From: Neobacillus fumarioli NBRC 102428
Lineage (GTDB): Bacteria; Bacillota; Bacilli; Bacillales; Cytobacillaceae
Length of the DNA stretch: 64,000 bases
NCBI RefSeq assembly: GCF_001591485.1
Contig: NZ_BCUZ01000003.1
Coordinates: 25,250 to 89,249, forward strand
Reading direction: 5' to 3'
In this document: positions 48,289-57,164 of the stretch, piece after piece
Numbering within the stretch: the first letter of the stretch is position 1
Layout of the letters: the number at the start of each line of letters is the position of its first letter
Notes under the pieces: model-generated
What the model was told of the DNA's origin: nothing
The model's database searches: none
The model's input: the letters and a program-made list of their open reading frames with translations, nothing else
Program-made: the position numbers and the translations under genes

Positions 48289-48792
48289 TTAATGAATGCT
48301 TTCACGGGATAAAGCGGATTCTGCAACAGGTAGATGGTTTGCTGTCTGAATCCCTCTTGTGGCATTTACGAGCCGTACATAATAGGTTAATTCCCCATTT
48401 GTTGGATTGACAATTAACACATAGGAATCATCTGAAGGTGCTTTCGAAATATCAGTTCCCGACAAATCAGATATCGCCGTATTTGTAGTTTTATAACTGC
48501 TGTTACCATCAGGATCTTTAACCGTGTTTAAATAGCCGCCATTTTCCAAATATCCAAGAGGGATGATTTTACTGTTGCCTGAAGATGGCATGGCTGAACT
48601 TTCAGATGAAAGGACTCTTTTCCCGCCATCAATCATCTGCCTGGCATTGGCAATATGGGCATCTTTTTTCGAGTTATCGATTAATCCTAATATCGATGGG
48701 ATGGCAATGGCAGAGATGATCCCAAGAATGACGACGACTGCCAGCAATTCAATCAAGGTCATCCCTGATTGGTCCCTAAGCTTATGTAACAC
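48289..48792 (-). CDS. Type IV pilin, paralogue B
   Basis: A 167-residue prepilin with a 10-residue leader ending DQSG, cleavage before M11 and glutamate at mature position 5 (MTLIELLAVVVILGIISAIAIP). The next 30 residues are almost the same as paralogue A; the head domain (NGGYLNTVKDPDGNSSY, YVLIVNPTNGELTYYVRLVN) resembles A at lower identity, so the pair arose by tandem duplication. The start is GTG (48790-48792), six bases after GGGAGGTG. It follows pilC by 37 bases. Confidence 0.9.
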   Translation of the reverse strand: MLHKLRDQSGMTLIELLAVVVILGIISAIAIPSILGLIDNSKKDAHIANARQMIDGGKRVLSSESSAMPSSGNSKIIPLGYLENGGYLNTVKDPDGNSSYKTTNTAISDLSGTDISKAPSDDSYVLIVNPTNGELTYYVRLVNATRGIQTANHLPVAESALSRESIH

Positions 48793-48829
48793 ATTGACAC
48801 CTCCCTCATGAACCATTAATCTTAATTGG

Positions 48830-50047
48830 TTATTTATTGACTTGCTGGAATTGGTTGAAGATATCGAACATTGGAATCATAATGGCAGCTACAATAATCC
48901 CGACAATGCCGGCCAGTACGACAATCATCAGCGGCTCAATTAAGGATTTTAGCCGGTCCGTTCCAATCTCAACTTCCTTTTCATAAAACTCGGCAATTTT
49001 TGATAGCATGGCATCGAGCGCACCGGTCTCCTCGCCAATTTTAATCATTTGCGTCACAAGTGGTGGGAAGGCCCAATGCGTTTTCATTGGCTCTGCCATC
49101 GACTGCCCTTTTTCAAGGGAATCACGTGAACTTCGCACCACTTGGGCAATGACTTCATTCTCGACAACCTTTTCAACAATTCCCATTGCTTGCAGAATCG
49201 GAACAGAACTTGAAAACAACGAACTCAGCGTTCGCATCATTCTTGCCAAGGCTGCTTTTTGCACTAATGTTCCAAATATCGGCATTCGTAATGCCGCATA
49301 ATCTAAATAATATTTTGTTTGCGTATTTTTCTTCAAATAGAAGAATATTCCCCCGAACAGCACCACGATCAGAGCAATCAGCCACCAATATGATTGCGCA
49401 AAAGCACTTGACGATAAAACAAATTTCGTAATGATCGGTAGTTTTCCATGCAAATCATTAAACATCGATACGAAGGTGGGAACAACCGTAACAAGCAAGA
49501 AAATGACAACGGCAATGGCTACAACCCCAACAACAGCCGGATAGGAGAGGGCCGAAATGATTTTTTGTCTCGTATAATGCTGCTTCTCAAAGTGATCTGC
49601 TAATCGTTCAAGTGTTACATCTAAATTCCCGCTTACTTCTCCGGATTTCACCATATTGATAAACATCGAGTTAAAGATTTTTCTATGTTTAGAAACAGCA
49701 TCTGATAACGCTTTTCCTTTTCTTAATTCTACCTCAACATCTAGCAATGCCCTCTTTAAACCTTTACTTTCCGTTTGTTCTGCCAGAATGGATGTGGATT
49801 CTACAACCGTAACTCCTGCCTTTAACAAAGTGGCAAACTGCCTTAAATAAATAACAAAGTGCTGTAGTTTCACAGGACTTCCAAAGGAAATATCTTTTGT
49901 CAAAAAGGTTTCGGGTATTTCCGTCATTTCTATGACTCTTATTCCATCTTCTCTTAGCTTCAAAAGGGCTTCTCTTTTGGATGCAGCCTGGATTTTTCCT
50001 TGCTTTTTTCCTTTCCGGTCGCGGCCTTGATATTTAAATCTAGCCAT
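48830..50047 (-). CDS. pilC: PilC-type pilus assembly platform protein
   Basis: A 405-residue polytopic protein of the GspF/PilC family: N-terminal MARFKYQGRDRKGKKQGKIQA, two homologous cytoplasmic GspF domains (about 70-195 and 270-395; FATLLKAGVTVVEST and LSSLFSSSVPILQAM, each with KSGEVSGNLD or KIGEETGALD motifs) and three to four helices. It forms the membrane platform around which the pilus is built. Overlaps pilT by 8 bases. Confidence 0.95.
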   Translation of the reverse strand: MARFKYQGRDRKGKKQGKIQAASKREALLKLREDGIRVIEMTEIPETFLTKDISFGSPVKLQHFVIYLRQFATLLKAGVTVVESTSILAEQTESKGLKRALLDVEVELRKGKALSDAVSKHRKIFNSMFINMVKSGEVSGNLDVTLERLADHFEKQHYTRQKIISALSYPAVVGVVAIAVVIFLLVTVVPTFVSMFNDLHGKLPIITKFVLSSSAFAQSYWWLIALIVVLFGGIFFYLKKNTQTKYYLDYAALRMPIFGTLVQKAALARMMRTLSSLFSSSVPILQAMGIVEKVVENEVIAQVVRSSRDSLEKGQSMAEPMKTHWAFPPLVTQMIKIGEETGALDAMLSKIAEFYEKEVEIGTDRLKSLIEPLMIVVLAGIVGIIVAAIMIPMFDIFNQFQQVNK

Positions 50048-51092
50048 TTTGCATCATCTTTTCATGTAAATATTGAATGGCTGCTTCTTTTTCAATTACG
50101 CCGCGTTCGATCAATTCACGAATACTCATCTCAAGGGTGTGCATTCCTTGAGCTTTAGAGGTTTGCAATGTACTTTGAATTTGAGGAACCTTTTCATTTC
50201 TAATCAAATTGGCTATAGCAGGATTATTCACCAAAATTTCCGTTGCCGCTCTTCTTCCCTTTTGATCTGCTGTCGGGAAAAGCCTTTGTGAAATGATGCC
50301 GACTAATACAGAAGCGAGCTGGGTTCGGACTTGCGGCTGCTGTCCTGATGGAAAGACGTCAATAATTCGGTTAATAGTCGTCGGAGCACTCGAGGTATGT
50401 AATGTTCCCAAGACAAGATGGCCTGTTTCCGCAGCCGTAATCGCGGTAGAAATGGTTTCTAAATCCCGCATTTCTCCTAACAGAATGACATCGGGGTCCT
50501 GCCTGAGTGCTGCCTTGAGCCCGCTGGCAAAGGTCATCGTATCATAACCGACTTCACGCTGGTCAATAATCGAATTTCCATGTTTGTGAAGGTACTCAAT
50601 TGGATCCTCAAGGGTGATAATATGTTTGCGCATGGTCCGGTTCATGTAATCAATCATCGATGCCAAGGTGGTCGATTTACCGCTTCCGGTCGGACCGGTA
50701 ACTAATATAAGGCCATGGGGTGACTCCACCAGTTTCTTGATAATTTCCGGCAGATCCAACTCTTCAATTGTTGGAGTTTTGGCCGATACCGTACGAAAAG
50801 CGAGTGAGATGCTTTTTCGCTGATGAAAGGCGTTAACCCTGAATCTGGATATGCCCGGTGCCCCGTAAGAAAAATCTAATTCCCCTTTCTCTTTAAACAC
50901 ATGCCACTTCTCTTCCGGGATCACCGCCTTTGCGATTTTCTCTGTATCTGCTGGCAGCAATTTCTCTGTACCGTATCGTTTTAACTCGCCATTAATACGC
51001 ATGATCGGCGGGACTCCAACCGTTATATGCACATCAGAAGCTTTATACTCCACAGCTGCATTTAAGATTGCATTGATTTTTTCCTTCATCAT
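50040..51092 (-). CDS. pilT: PilT retraction ATPase
   Basis: A 350-residue hexameric ATPase that depolymerises pili. N-terminal PAS-like domain, arginine-rich RFRVNAFHQRKS, Walker A GPTGSGKSTT (133-142), Asp box TLEDPIEYLH, Walker B LLGEMRDLETI, His box LVLGTLHTSSA and, specific for PilT, the AIRNLIRE-like motif AIANLIRNEK. That motif and the absence of the large N1 domain separate it from PilB. Its presence implies retractable pili. GTAGGAGAG before the ATG. Confidence 0.95.
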   Translation of the reverse strand: MMKEKINAILNAAVEYKASDVHITVGVPPIMRINGELKRYGTEKLLPADTEKIAKAVIPEEKWHVFKEKGELDFSYGAPGISRFRVNAFHQRKSISLAFRTVSAKTPTIEELDLPEIIKKLVESPHGLILVTGPTGSGKSTTLASMIDYMNRTMRKHIITLEDPIEYLHKHGNSIIDQREVGYDTMTFASGLKAALRQDPDVILLGEMRDLETISTAITAAETGHLVLGTLHTSSAPTTINRIIDVFPSGQQPQVRTQLASVLVGIISQRLFPTADQKGRRAATEILVNNPAIANLIRNEKVPQIQSTLQTSKAQGMHTLEMSIRELIERGVIEKEAAIQYLHEKMMQNG

Positions 51093-51101
51093 ATGACTCT
51101 C

Positions 51102-52763
51102 CTACTCCAACATGCTTACACGTAATACTTCTTCTGTCGTGGTTAATCCCTGCTTGACCTTTAACAGTCCGTCATCAAGCAAAAAAACAGTCTTATTCTT
51201 GATAGCAAGTTCTTTCAGCCGTTGAAACGATTCGCCATTCATGATGGAACGCCGGATCTCTTCATTGATGACTAGTACTTCGTGTAAAGCAATTCTTCCT
51301 TTATATCCGCTCATATTGCAGGAGGAACAGCCTTTCCCCCGATGTATTCTCTCAATCTTCAAACCTCGTTTAGCGAAAATTTCTATTTCCCTTTTCGATG
51401 GTTCCTGCACTTCCATACAGTCGCGGCATACTCTCCGGACAAGGCGCTGGGCGACAATCCCGGTTAATGAGGAGGCCAGCATGAATGGCTCAATTCCCAT
51501 GTCAAGCAGTCGGGTAACAGTGCCAATGGAATCATTTGTATGTAATGTACTTAAAACTAAATGTCCTGTTAATGATGCACGAATCGCGACTTCTGCCGTT
51601 TCTGTATCGCGAATTTCTCCGACCATGATAATATCGGGATCTTGGCGGAGAATGGAGCGCAGGCCGGCAGCGAACGTCATCCCGATATTTTGGTTGACTC
51701 GAACTTGACTGATTCCTTCCAACTGGAATTCTACCGGGTCTTCGATGGTAATGATATTGACCTCATCACTATTTATTTTATTAAGAGCCGCATAAAGGGT
51801 GGAAGATTTCCCGGAACCAGTCGGGCCCGTAATGAGGACAATCCCTGTCGGTTTCTCAATCAATTCCGTAAACCGCTTTAAATTATGGGCGTTAAAACCT
51901 AGCTTTTGAATATCACTTAACACGGAGCTCATGTCGAGAAGTCTCATGACAATTTTCTCACCGTAAATGGTCGGAAGGGTAGAAATCCGAAGATCAATCG
52001 GATGAAATTCAAGATTTAACTTAATCCGTCCATCTTGCGGAATTCGATGTTCTGTTATATCAAGATTGGCCATAATTTTAATTCTTGCCGTTAACATATT
52101 TTGCATACTTTGCGGTAAGATTCGCTCCACTCTTAATACACCATCAATTCGATAGCGGACGACTATCTTTGTTTCTTGAGGGTCGATATGAATATCACTT
52201 GCCCGCTGAATCACCGCATTCGTAAGGATCTGGTTGACTAGTTTCACAATCGGTGAATCTTGGTCATTCACATCATCGAGTCTGCCCCGTTCATTTTGCG
52301 GTAATTCTCCGAGTAACTCATCCAGGCCGTCATCGACATTATAATATTTATGAATGGTCCGTAAAATATCGGCCCTTGTGGCAATGGCAGGCTCAATTCG
52401 AAATCCTGTCAAAAGGCGCAGATCATCGATTACAATGAAATCCATTGGATCCCACATCGCTAGATACAGCTTGTTGGCTTCCCGTTTCAGCGGAACAATT
52501 AATTTTCTTCGCGCCGTTTCTTTTGGAATAAGGGAAAACAACGTTGTATCAAACGGATACTGAAACAAACTAATATGCGGAATACCAAGCTGAAATTCAA
52601 GCACTTCGATTAGCTGCTGTTCCGTTATATAGCCTCTTTCCAATAATGCTTCCCCAAGCTTTTGATTTTTGGTTTTCTCTTTTAATGTAGATTGAAGCTG
52701 ATCTTCTGTTATAAGACCAGCTTCCACTAATAAATCTCCAAGGCGCTTACGGGTTTGGATCAT
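51102..52763 (-). CDS. pilB: PilB extension ATPase
   Basis: A 553-residue secretion-superfamily ATPase that powers pilin polymerisation. An N1/MshEN domain lies at about 1-150 (RKRLGDLLVEAGLITEDQL, LGEALLERGYITEQQL). Then come N2, Walker A GPTGSGKSS at about 313-321, Walker B VGEIRDTETAEVAI, His box VLSTLHTNDS and the tetracysteine CRDC...CSSC zinc motif. MshE-type N domains often bind c-di-GMP; the first repeat here retains RLGDLLVEAGLI, so c-di-GMP control is possible. The ATG 52761-52763 follows GAAGGTG. Confidence 0.95.
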   Translation of the reverse strand: MIQTRKRLGDLLVEAGLITEDQLQSTLKEKTKNQKLGEALLERGYITEQQLIEVLEFQLGIPHISLFQYPFDTTLFSLIPKETARRKLIVPLKREANKLYLAMWDPMDFIVIDDLRLLTGFRIEPAIATRADILRTIHKYYNVDDGLDELLGELPQNERGRLDDVNDQDSPIVKLVNQILTNAVIQRASDIHIDPQETKIVVRYRIDGVLRVERILPQSMQNMLTARIKIMANLDITEHRIPQDGRIKLNLEFHPIDLRISTLPTIYGEKIVMRLLDMSSVLSDIQKLGFNAHNLKRFTELIEKPTGIVLITGPTGSGKSSTLYAALNKINSDEVNIITIEDPVEFQLEGISQVRVNQNIGMTFAAGLRSILRQDPDIIMVGEIRDTETAEVAIRASLTGHLVLSTLHTNDSIGTVTRLLDMGIEPFMLASSLTGIVAQRLVRRVCRDCMEVQEPSKREIEIFAKRGLKIERIHRGKGCSSCNMSGYKGRIALHEVLVINEEIRRSIMNGESFQRLKELAIKNKTVFLLDDGLLKVKQGLTTTEEVLRVSMLE

Positions 52764-52787
52764 TGTCATCACACCTTCAATTAACAA

Positions 52788-54173
52788 CTATCGTTTTGTA
52801 TTTGATACAGATGATGAATTGGTGTTCGTGTTTTTTGTTTGAGCTTGTGAGGTCGAGTTTTTAGAGTTTGGTTGATTGGCAGACTCTCCGTTACTGGTTT
52901 CATTCACAGGATCACCATTTGTATTGGCAGGATCCCCTGCATTCGTTTCATTTACGGCGTTACTGTTTGTATTGACAGATTCCCCGTTACTTGCCTGATT
53001 AGGCTGGTTCAAGTCAGCAGAACTGCCATTTTCCACCAGCGGATGAATTTCTACTTTTGGAACGGGCGGATAGAAGTCTTCGGAAATTAGATCATTATGT
53101 ACGAGCAGCCCATTTTGATACTCTTTACGATAAATCTTGATTAAAAATCCTTTCGCTCCGCTATTTTGGACCTTTATTTGCCCGGGATTCACAATGGGGC
53201 TATATTGAACGATTGTTCTTGGCGGGAAATATTGTATAGTACTATTATCAATCTTGTAAGTATGTGTAAACTTTGGCCCGAATAATGTGACATGCATGCC
53301 GTCGGATAGCCATTCTAATTCAATTCGATATGAATTTGGATTTGGATTGGCAAACACAAAATCATTATTTTTCTGGTAATCTACCTTCGCCTCAAACCCT
53401 GGTAATGTGTATTTCGGCACTGTTTGGCTTGTATGTTTCTCTAGAATGGAGAAGTTAGATGGCAATATTACCTGATAAATTCCTGATGCGATCATACTCA
53501 TAGCATCAGATGATACTTCATTCATGTTCATCTGATTCATATATGCCAAGAGTGAAAAGGTAGATTGCCCTTTCACCTCAAATGATTTAAGTTTTCCGAT
53601 TGCAAATAGTAAATCATTAGGGATATCAGGTGGATTCATTTTGATTTCATTAATGACTACCGGTTTTAACGCAGCATATTCATCTAACTTTATGACAAAA
53701 TTTCCGGGATGCAGGAGGGCAGCAAAACTGGCAATCTGATTTTTAAGTTTTTGCATATCTACTTGATTTTTTGCCAAATCAGGCGAGAATGCATTTAATG
53801 CATTTGCCAATGCATCTTCACGAATATTTGGGCTTACTAAATTTTTTTTGCCGGGTTTTACGTTCAGTATCGCCGTTTTTGTATGAAATTGAAAAGCTCC
53901 AGTATCTAATGGAACTGATTTGTTCTTATATTGTAGAACGATTTTCGTATTCTTCATCCAATCAGCTATTTTCGCATCGATTTGTTTTATGGCTTCATCT
54001 TCTGTTTCTCCAGCAATATTAACTGATGCCACTGAAGTACCTGCCGGAAAAACAGAATGATCTCCGCGGAAAAAGCTATATGCCTGCGCCCCTATTTGGG
54101 AGAACCCAAACACGTAGGCCGTGCAAAGAATTAGGACAAAAAACAGCTTTAAGCTTTGAGTTTTTTCTTTCAC
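52788..54173 (-). CDS. VanW/G5-type exported protein in the pilus operon
   Basis: A 461-residue exported or N-terminally anchored protein. A signal or anchor helix (about 9-32) is followed by a peptidoglycan-binding-4-like part (SVFPAGTSVASVNIAGETEDEAIKQI) and a VanW-like middle. A G5-like segment (about 330-380, PPRTIVQYSPIVNPGQIKVQ, GAKGFLIKIYRKEYQNG) comes next, then a 75-residue Asn/Ser/Glu tail built of NETNxGDPxNTNG repeats. VanW-like proteins appear in Firmicute pilus loci and may aid passage through the thick wall; the exact role is unknown. Domain calls are from memory. Confidence 0.65.
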   Translation of the reverse strand: MKEKTQSLKLFFVLILCTAYVFGFSQIGAQAYSFFRGDHSVFPAGTSVASVNIAGETEDEAIKQIDAKIADWMKNTKIVLQYKNKSVPLDTGAFQFHTKTAILNVKPGKKNLVSPNIREDALANALNAFSPDLAKNQVDMQKLKNQIASFAALLHPGNFVIKLDEYAALKPVVINEIKMNPPDIPNDLLFAIGKLKSFEVKGQSTFSLLAYMNQMNMNEVSSDAMSMIASGIYQVILPSNFSILEKHTSQTVPKYTLPGFEAKVDYQKNNDFVFANPNPNSYRIELEWLSDGMHVTLFGPKFTHTYKIDNSTIQYFPPRTIVQYSPIVNPGQIKVQNSGAKGFLIKIYRKEYQNGLLVHNDLISEDFYPPVPKVEIHPLVENGSSADLNQPNQASNGESVNTNSNAVNETNAGDPANTNGDPVNETSNGESANQPNSKNSTSQAQTKNTNTNSSSVSNTKR

Positions 54174-54193
54174 ACGAACCGGCTCCTTGTTTC

Positions 54194-54931
54194 CTATTCT
54201 TCAACATTCATGGATAATTCCACTAGCACTTCAGGACCTTTTTGCTGAGCTTTTATGATATCTTGCTCTGTAAGAATGGTCCCCTTAGAAAACAGAAGAA
54301 TGCCGTCCCCATCCACAATGTCACTTACCAGTCTTTTTCCTTTAAGCAACTCAATTTGTTTTAATTTCAATTCCTGTAAATCTTGATTTGCTAAATCCAT
54401 TTCTTCGTTTGTATGTGGTTCTGCTGTATTTTCTACAAGTAATTCAGCAGAGTCAAGAAATTGCGAAGAAGCATCCTCCTTGACGACGATAATGTCCTTT
54501 CCAAAAGTAACAACCTGATCCGCCGCTAACACGACTTCGTTGTTTGCTACATTCAGCAGGATGCCAAGGATATGACCAGTATCTTGATCAACAAAGAATT
54601 CTTGAACATCTCCAAGAAGTTCTCCTTTTCTGGTCAATACTTTTGTATTGGTTATTTTGATCTTTTTATTCACTAATTGATTGGCTACAGGTATTTCGTT
54701 TAAATCAATGACGGCACTTGCCGCTTCAATGGTAACGGCATATTCACCGATTCCGACTATTTTTTTAAATGGAATTGCTTTCATGCTGACCTGCCAATCA
54801 TCATGTTCTATTGTTAAAAAATCAACAGAACCTTTTTCCGGGTTGATTACGAGTGATTTTACTTTCCCCAACTGACTTCCTTCAGAAATATTGATAATCG
54901 GCAACCCTATTATTTGCGTACTTTTCTTCAT
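54194..54931 (-). CDS. Double PRC-barrel domain protein
   Basis: A 245-residue soluble protein with two PRC barrels: about 5-75 (IIGLPIINISEGSQLGKVKSLVINPEKG) and about 80-150 (VLTRKGELLGDVQEFFVDQDTGHI). A helical C-terminus follows (QDLQELKLKQIELLKGKRLV), then a third strand-rich piece (VSDIVDGDGILLFSKGTILTEQDII). No signal peptide or helix, so it is cytoplasmic. PRC barrels bind proteins or RNA; its place upstream of pilB suggests a pilus assembly or regulatory adaptor. The ATG 54929-54931 is preferred to two upstream GTGs because AGGTG lies eight bases away. Confidence 0.7.
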   Translation of the reverse strand: MKKSTQIIGLPIINISEGSQLGKVKSLVINPEKGSVDFLTIEHDDWQVSMKAIPFKKIVGIGEYAVTIEAASAVIDLNEIPVANQLVNKKIKITNTKVLTRKGELLGDVQEFFVDQDTGHILGILLNVANNEVVLAADQVVTFGKDIIVVKEDASSQFLDSAELLVENTAEPHTNEEMDLANQDLQELKLKQIELLKGKRLVSDIVDGDGILLFSKGTILTEQDIIKAQQKGPEVLVELSMNVEE

Positions 54932-54993
54932 TCTGTTCACCACACCTAGTTCGATTTGTAACGAATCTTTTTATTATGCATTTCATTGAAATA

Positions 54994-56445
54994 TTAATGG
55001 TTCTTTCGGCAATAATGTCCATGAATAAATTCCACTTGCTGTTCAAGAATCGGATATCCCGCTATTTTCTCCTTGATACGGTCGATCAGCGATTCAAGCT
55101 TCCCGAAATCTTTTATAGCAATATAATGTTCCATTAACATACTGGCAAATGTGAAATGTTCATGGACAGACAATTGAACATTCATCTGTTTCAGAATCAG
55201 CTGTTCATAATCCTCAGGATTCATTGTCTTACGGACAATTTTCAGTTGCGTAACAATGGTATGTATGATCTTTCTTTGTAAAATTGGTGTCCCTGATGGA
55301 GGATTCGGCATAGATTGTTTATTTGTTTCATCTTCAGCATCCTGTTCACTTACCAGCTTCAGAACATCTGGCTGGCTGGCTGTGACCGTTGGAATAACTT
55401 CTTCATAGGATGGAATATGCTCGGAAACGAGACCAGCCTCATCCATACTTTCAATTTCCTCATTAGTGTTTGCAGCGGATTCTTCATAGCCTGGAAACAG
55501 GTCGATATTCTGCTCATCCACTAACTGATCCAATTCACTTAAAGACTGCCCATCATTCTTTAATTCTTCACTAGCAATTGTTGCAGATTCTTCAAAGGAA
55601 AGAAGCTGACCGTTACTCAGGTCATCCTCAAGCTGTTCCAAAGTGCCTAAATGAAGACCATCCATTTCCTCATGATCTTCCACAGGTTTCTCCTGTTCAT
55701 TGACCGCTTCTAATGGATCCAATTCAGCCAAAACTAGACTTGCTTCATGGTTAAAGAAAGAATTTTCCACTGTTTGGTTATGTTCTAATTCTTCGGTTAA
55801 CATATTATGCAATGGTTCCTCAGGTTCTGCAGGTATAGCTTCGTTTACCATATCTTCTAATTCAGCTAAATAATCCTCTGTAACAGCAACTTCCAGCTGA
55901 TCTTTATTTATCTGATCAGCGATCGGCTGAAATTCATTTTCCATGTCAAAGGGTTTATGTATTTCCCAATCTTCAAGCATAGTTTTCATCTCTAATGATT
56001 TTTCTTTAGAAATGATATCATTAGCATCAGATGTTTGCGCCTGAACTGTTGTATTTTCAATAATCGGAATTTCCTTTAGATGATGATCTCGGCTGTGCAT
56101 TTCGATGTCTGTCATTGTTCGTTCTTCAGAATCTATTCTTCCAGGAACGTCATCATTCATTTGATCGAAGAATAATGGCTCTTCTTCAATGGACTGTATC
56201 GGCACATATAAAACCTTGCCTACTTTTCGGTCGAGAATATACGCAATAAGACCAATAAGAACGAATAGTAAAATAACGAACTCCCAAAGTGGCAAAACAG
56301 TTTGAGCAAAAAGACCTATAACACCAAATAAAAAAGAAAGAGAAATGATCATCCATTTTCCGATTTTAGATATGCCGATCGGCAAAAAATATATTACCGG
56401 AACAAGGATCACAAGAGATCCAATAGCCCAAAGAAAATGCTCCAT
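54994..56445 (-). CDS. Acidic three-helix membrane protein of unknown function, first gene of the pilus operon
   Basis: A 483-residue protein that I do not recognise. Three N-terminal helices lie at about 3-23, 31-48 and 52-70. A long, very acidic region follows (about 85-390, rich in Glu, Asp, Ser and Gln, with repeated LSELDQLVDEQN and EEPL-like words) that is probably disordered, then a helical C-terminal domain (about 395-483, QRKIIHTIVTQLKIVRKTM, EHYIAIKDFGKLESLIDRIK) with a TPR-like look. The ATG 56443-56445 follows GGGAGGGGTG. As the promoter-proximal gene it may set up or localise the pilus machine; that is inference only. Confidence 0.7.
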   Translation of the reverse strand: MEHFLWAIGSLVILVPVIYFLPIGISKIGKWMIISLSFLFGVIGLFAQTVLPLWEFVILLFVLIGLIAYILDRKVGKVLYVPIQSIEEEPLFFDQMNDDVPGRIDSEERTMTDIEMHSRDHHLKEIPIIENTTVQAQTSDANDIISKEKSLEMKTMLEDWEIHKPFDMENEFQPIADQINKDQLEVAVTEDYLAELEDMVNEAIPAEPEEPLHNMLTEELEHNQTVENSFFNHEASLVLAELDPLEAVNEQEKPVEDHEEMDGLHLGTLEQLEDDLSNGQLLSFEESATIASEELKNDGQSLSELDQLVDEQNIDLFPGYEESAANTNEEIESMDEAGLVSEHIPSYEEVIPTVTASQPDVLKLVSEQDAEDETNKQSMPNPPSGTPILQRKIIHTIVTQLKIVRKTMNPEDYEQLILKQMNVQLSVHEHFTFASMLMEHYIAIKDFGKLESLIDRIKEKIAGYPILEQQVEFIHGHYCRKNH

Positions 56446-56588
56446 TTCACCCCTCCCTTTCAAAATGGCATCTCTAATCAAAAAGTTTTATCGTATTAAA
56501 AGCAACAATTTTCTTATTTAACGGACTTATAAAACCTTTTCATCTTAAATTATTGTATAATAAAATTAGGTATTTTGAAAGATAACAA

Positions 56589-56597
56589 TGGTATAAT
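56589..56597 (+). promoter_or_regulatory. Extended -10 promoter for the minor pilin operon
   Basis: TG-G-TATAAT is a perfect extended -10 element 85 bases before the PilV-like start; no good -35 accompanies it. A second TATAAT lies at 56556-56561. On the other strand, facing the pilus operon, the best pair is TTTCAA-17-TACAAT across 56550-56580, which is weak. The whole 236-base divergent gap is strongly A/T-rich. Confidence 0.5.
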
Positions 56598-56681
56598 TTT
56601 GATTTTTTCCTATTGAACTTGTCAAAAATACTCGAAATTTACCATTCTTAATTCTTCATTTTTGGAGGTGCGGTACATCGA

Positions 56682-57164
56682 ATGTCCCATCGCTTACAAA
56701 ATAGCCGAGGCTTAACCCTCATTGAAGTATTAGTCTCTATTACCATTTTAGGGATTATTACAACTGCTTTCCTTTCCTATTTTACCCAAGCGTATTCCTA
56801 TACGAAAAAAAATCAAGATCAAACTGTAGGGATCAACATTGCCCGCAATGTTTTGTATTATATGGAACAGCAAAACTATCAATCCATTAAAAATCAATAT
56901 TTCCCTTCGGACACTAACCCTAAAGAGGTCAAATTAACGATTGACAATTGTAAGGATTCTGTATTTGATACACCCGTCTGCAGAGATTTTTTCTCCACAG
57001 AAATCAACAATGTTGACTATTCAACAACCGTTACGTTATCAAGAGATGTCACTAATGGCAGCCAAACAGCAAGTCCTAATTTAAGCAATTATCTGATCGG
57101 TGTTGAAGTGCAAGTTACTTGGGGGAATCAATCGAGAACAGTAAGGGGTTTAATACAAAAATGA
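56682..57164 (+). CDS. PilV-like minor pilin
   Basis: A 160-residue prepilin: leader MSHRLQNSRG, cleavage before L11, glutamate at mature position 5 (LTLIEVLVSITILGIITTAF). The head has DNCKDSVFDTPVCRDFFST, which may form a disulphide loop, and ends VQVTWGNQSRTVRGLIQK, the beta-strand close typical of PilV/GspI types. Overlaps the next gene by 4 bases. The GGAGG is 12 bases from ATG, farther than ideal. Likely part of a priming tip complex. Confidence 0.85.
   Translation: MSHRLQNSRGLTLIEVLVSITILGIITTAFLSYFTQAYSYTKKNQDQTVGINIARNVLYYMEQQNYQSIKNQYFPSDTNPKEVKLTIDNCKDSVFDTPVCRDFFSTEINNVDYSTTVTLSRDVTNGSQTASPNLSNYLIGVEVQVTWGNQSRTVRGLIQK

Noticed and set aside
51241..51708. 155-codon plus-strand frame opposite pilB
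   Set aside because: Shadow of the highly conserved pilB frame; no binding site or recognisable domain.
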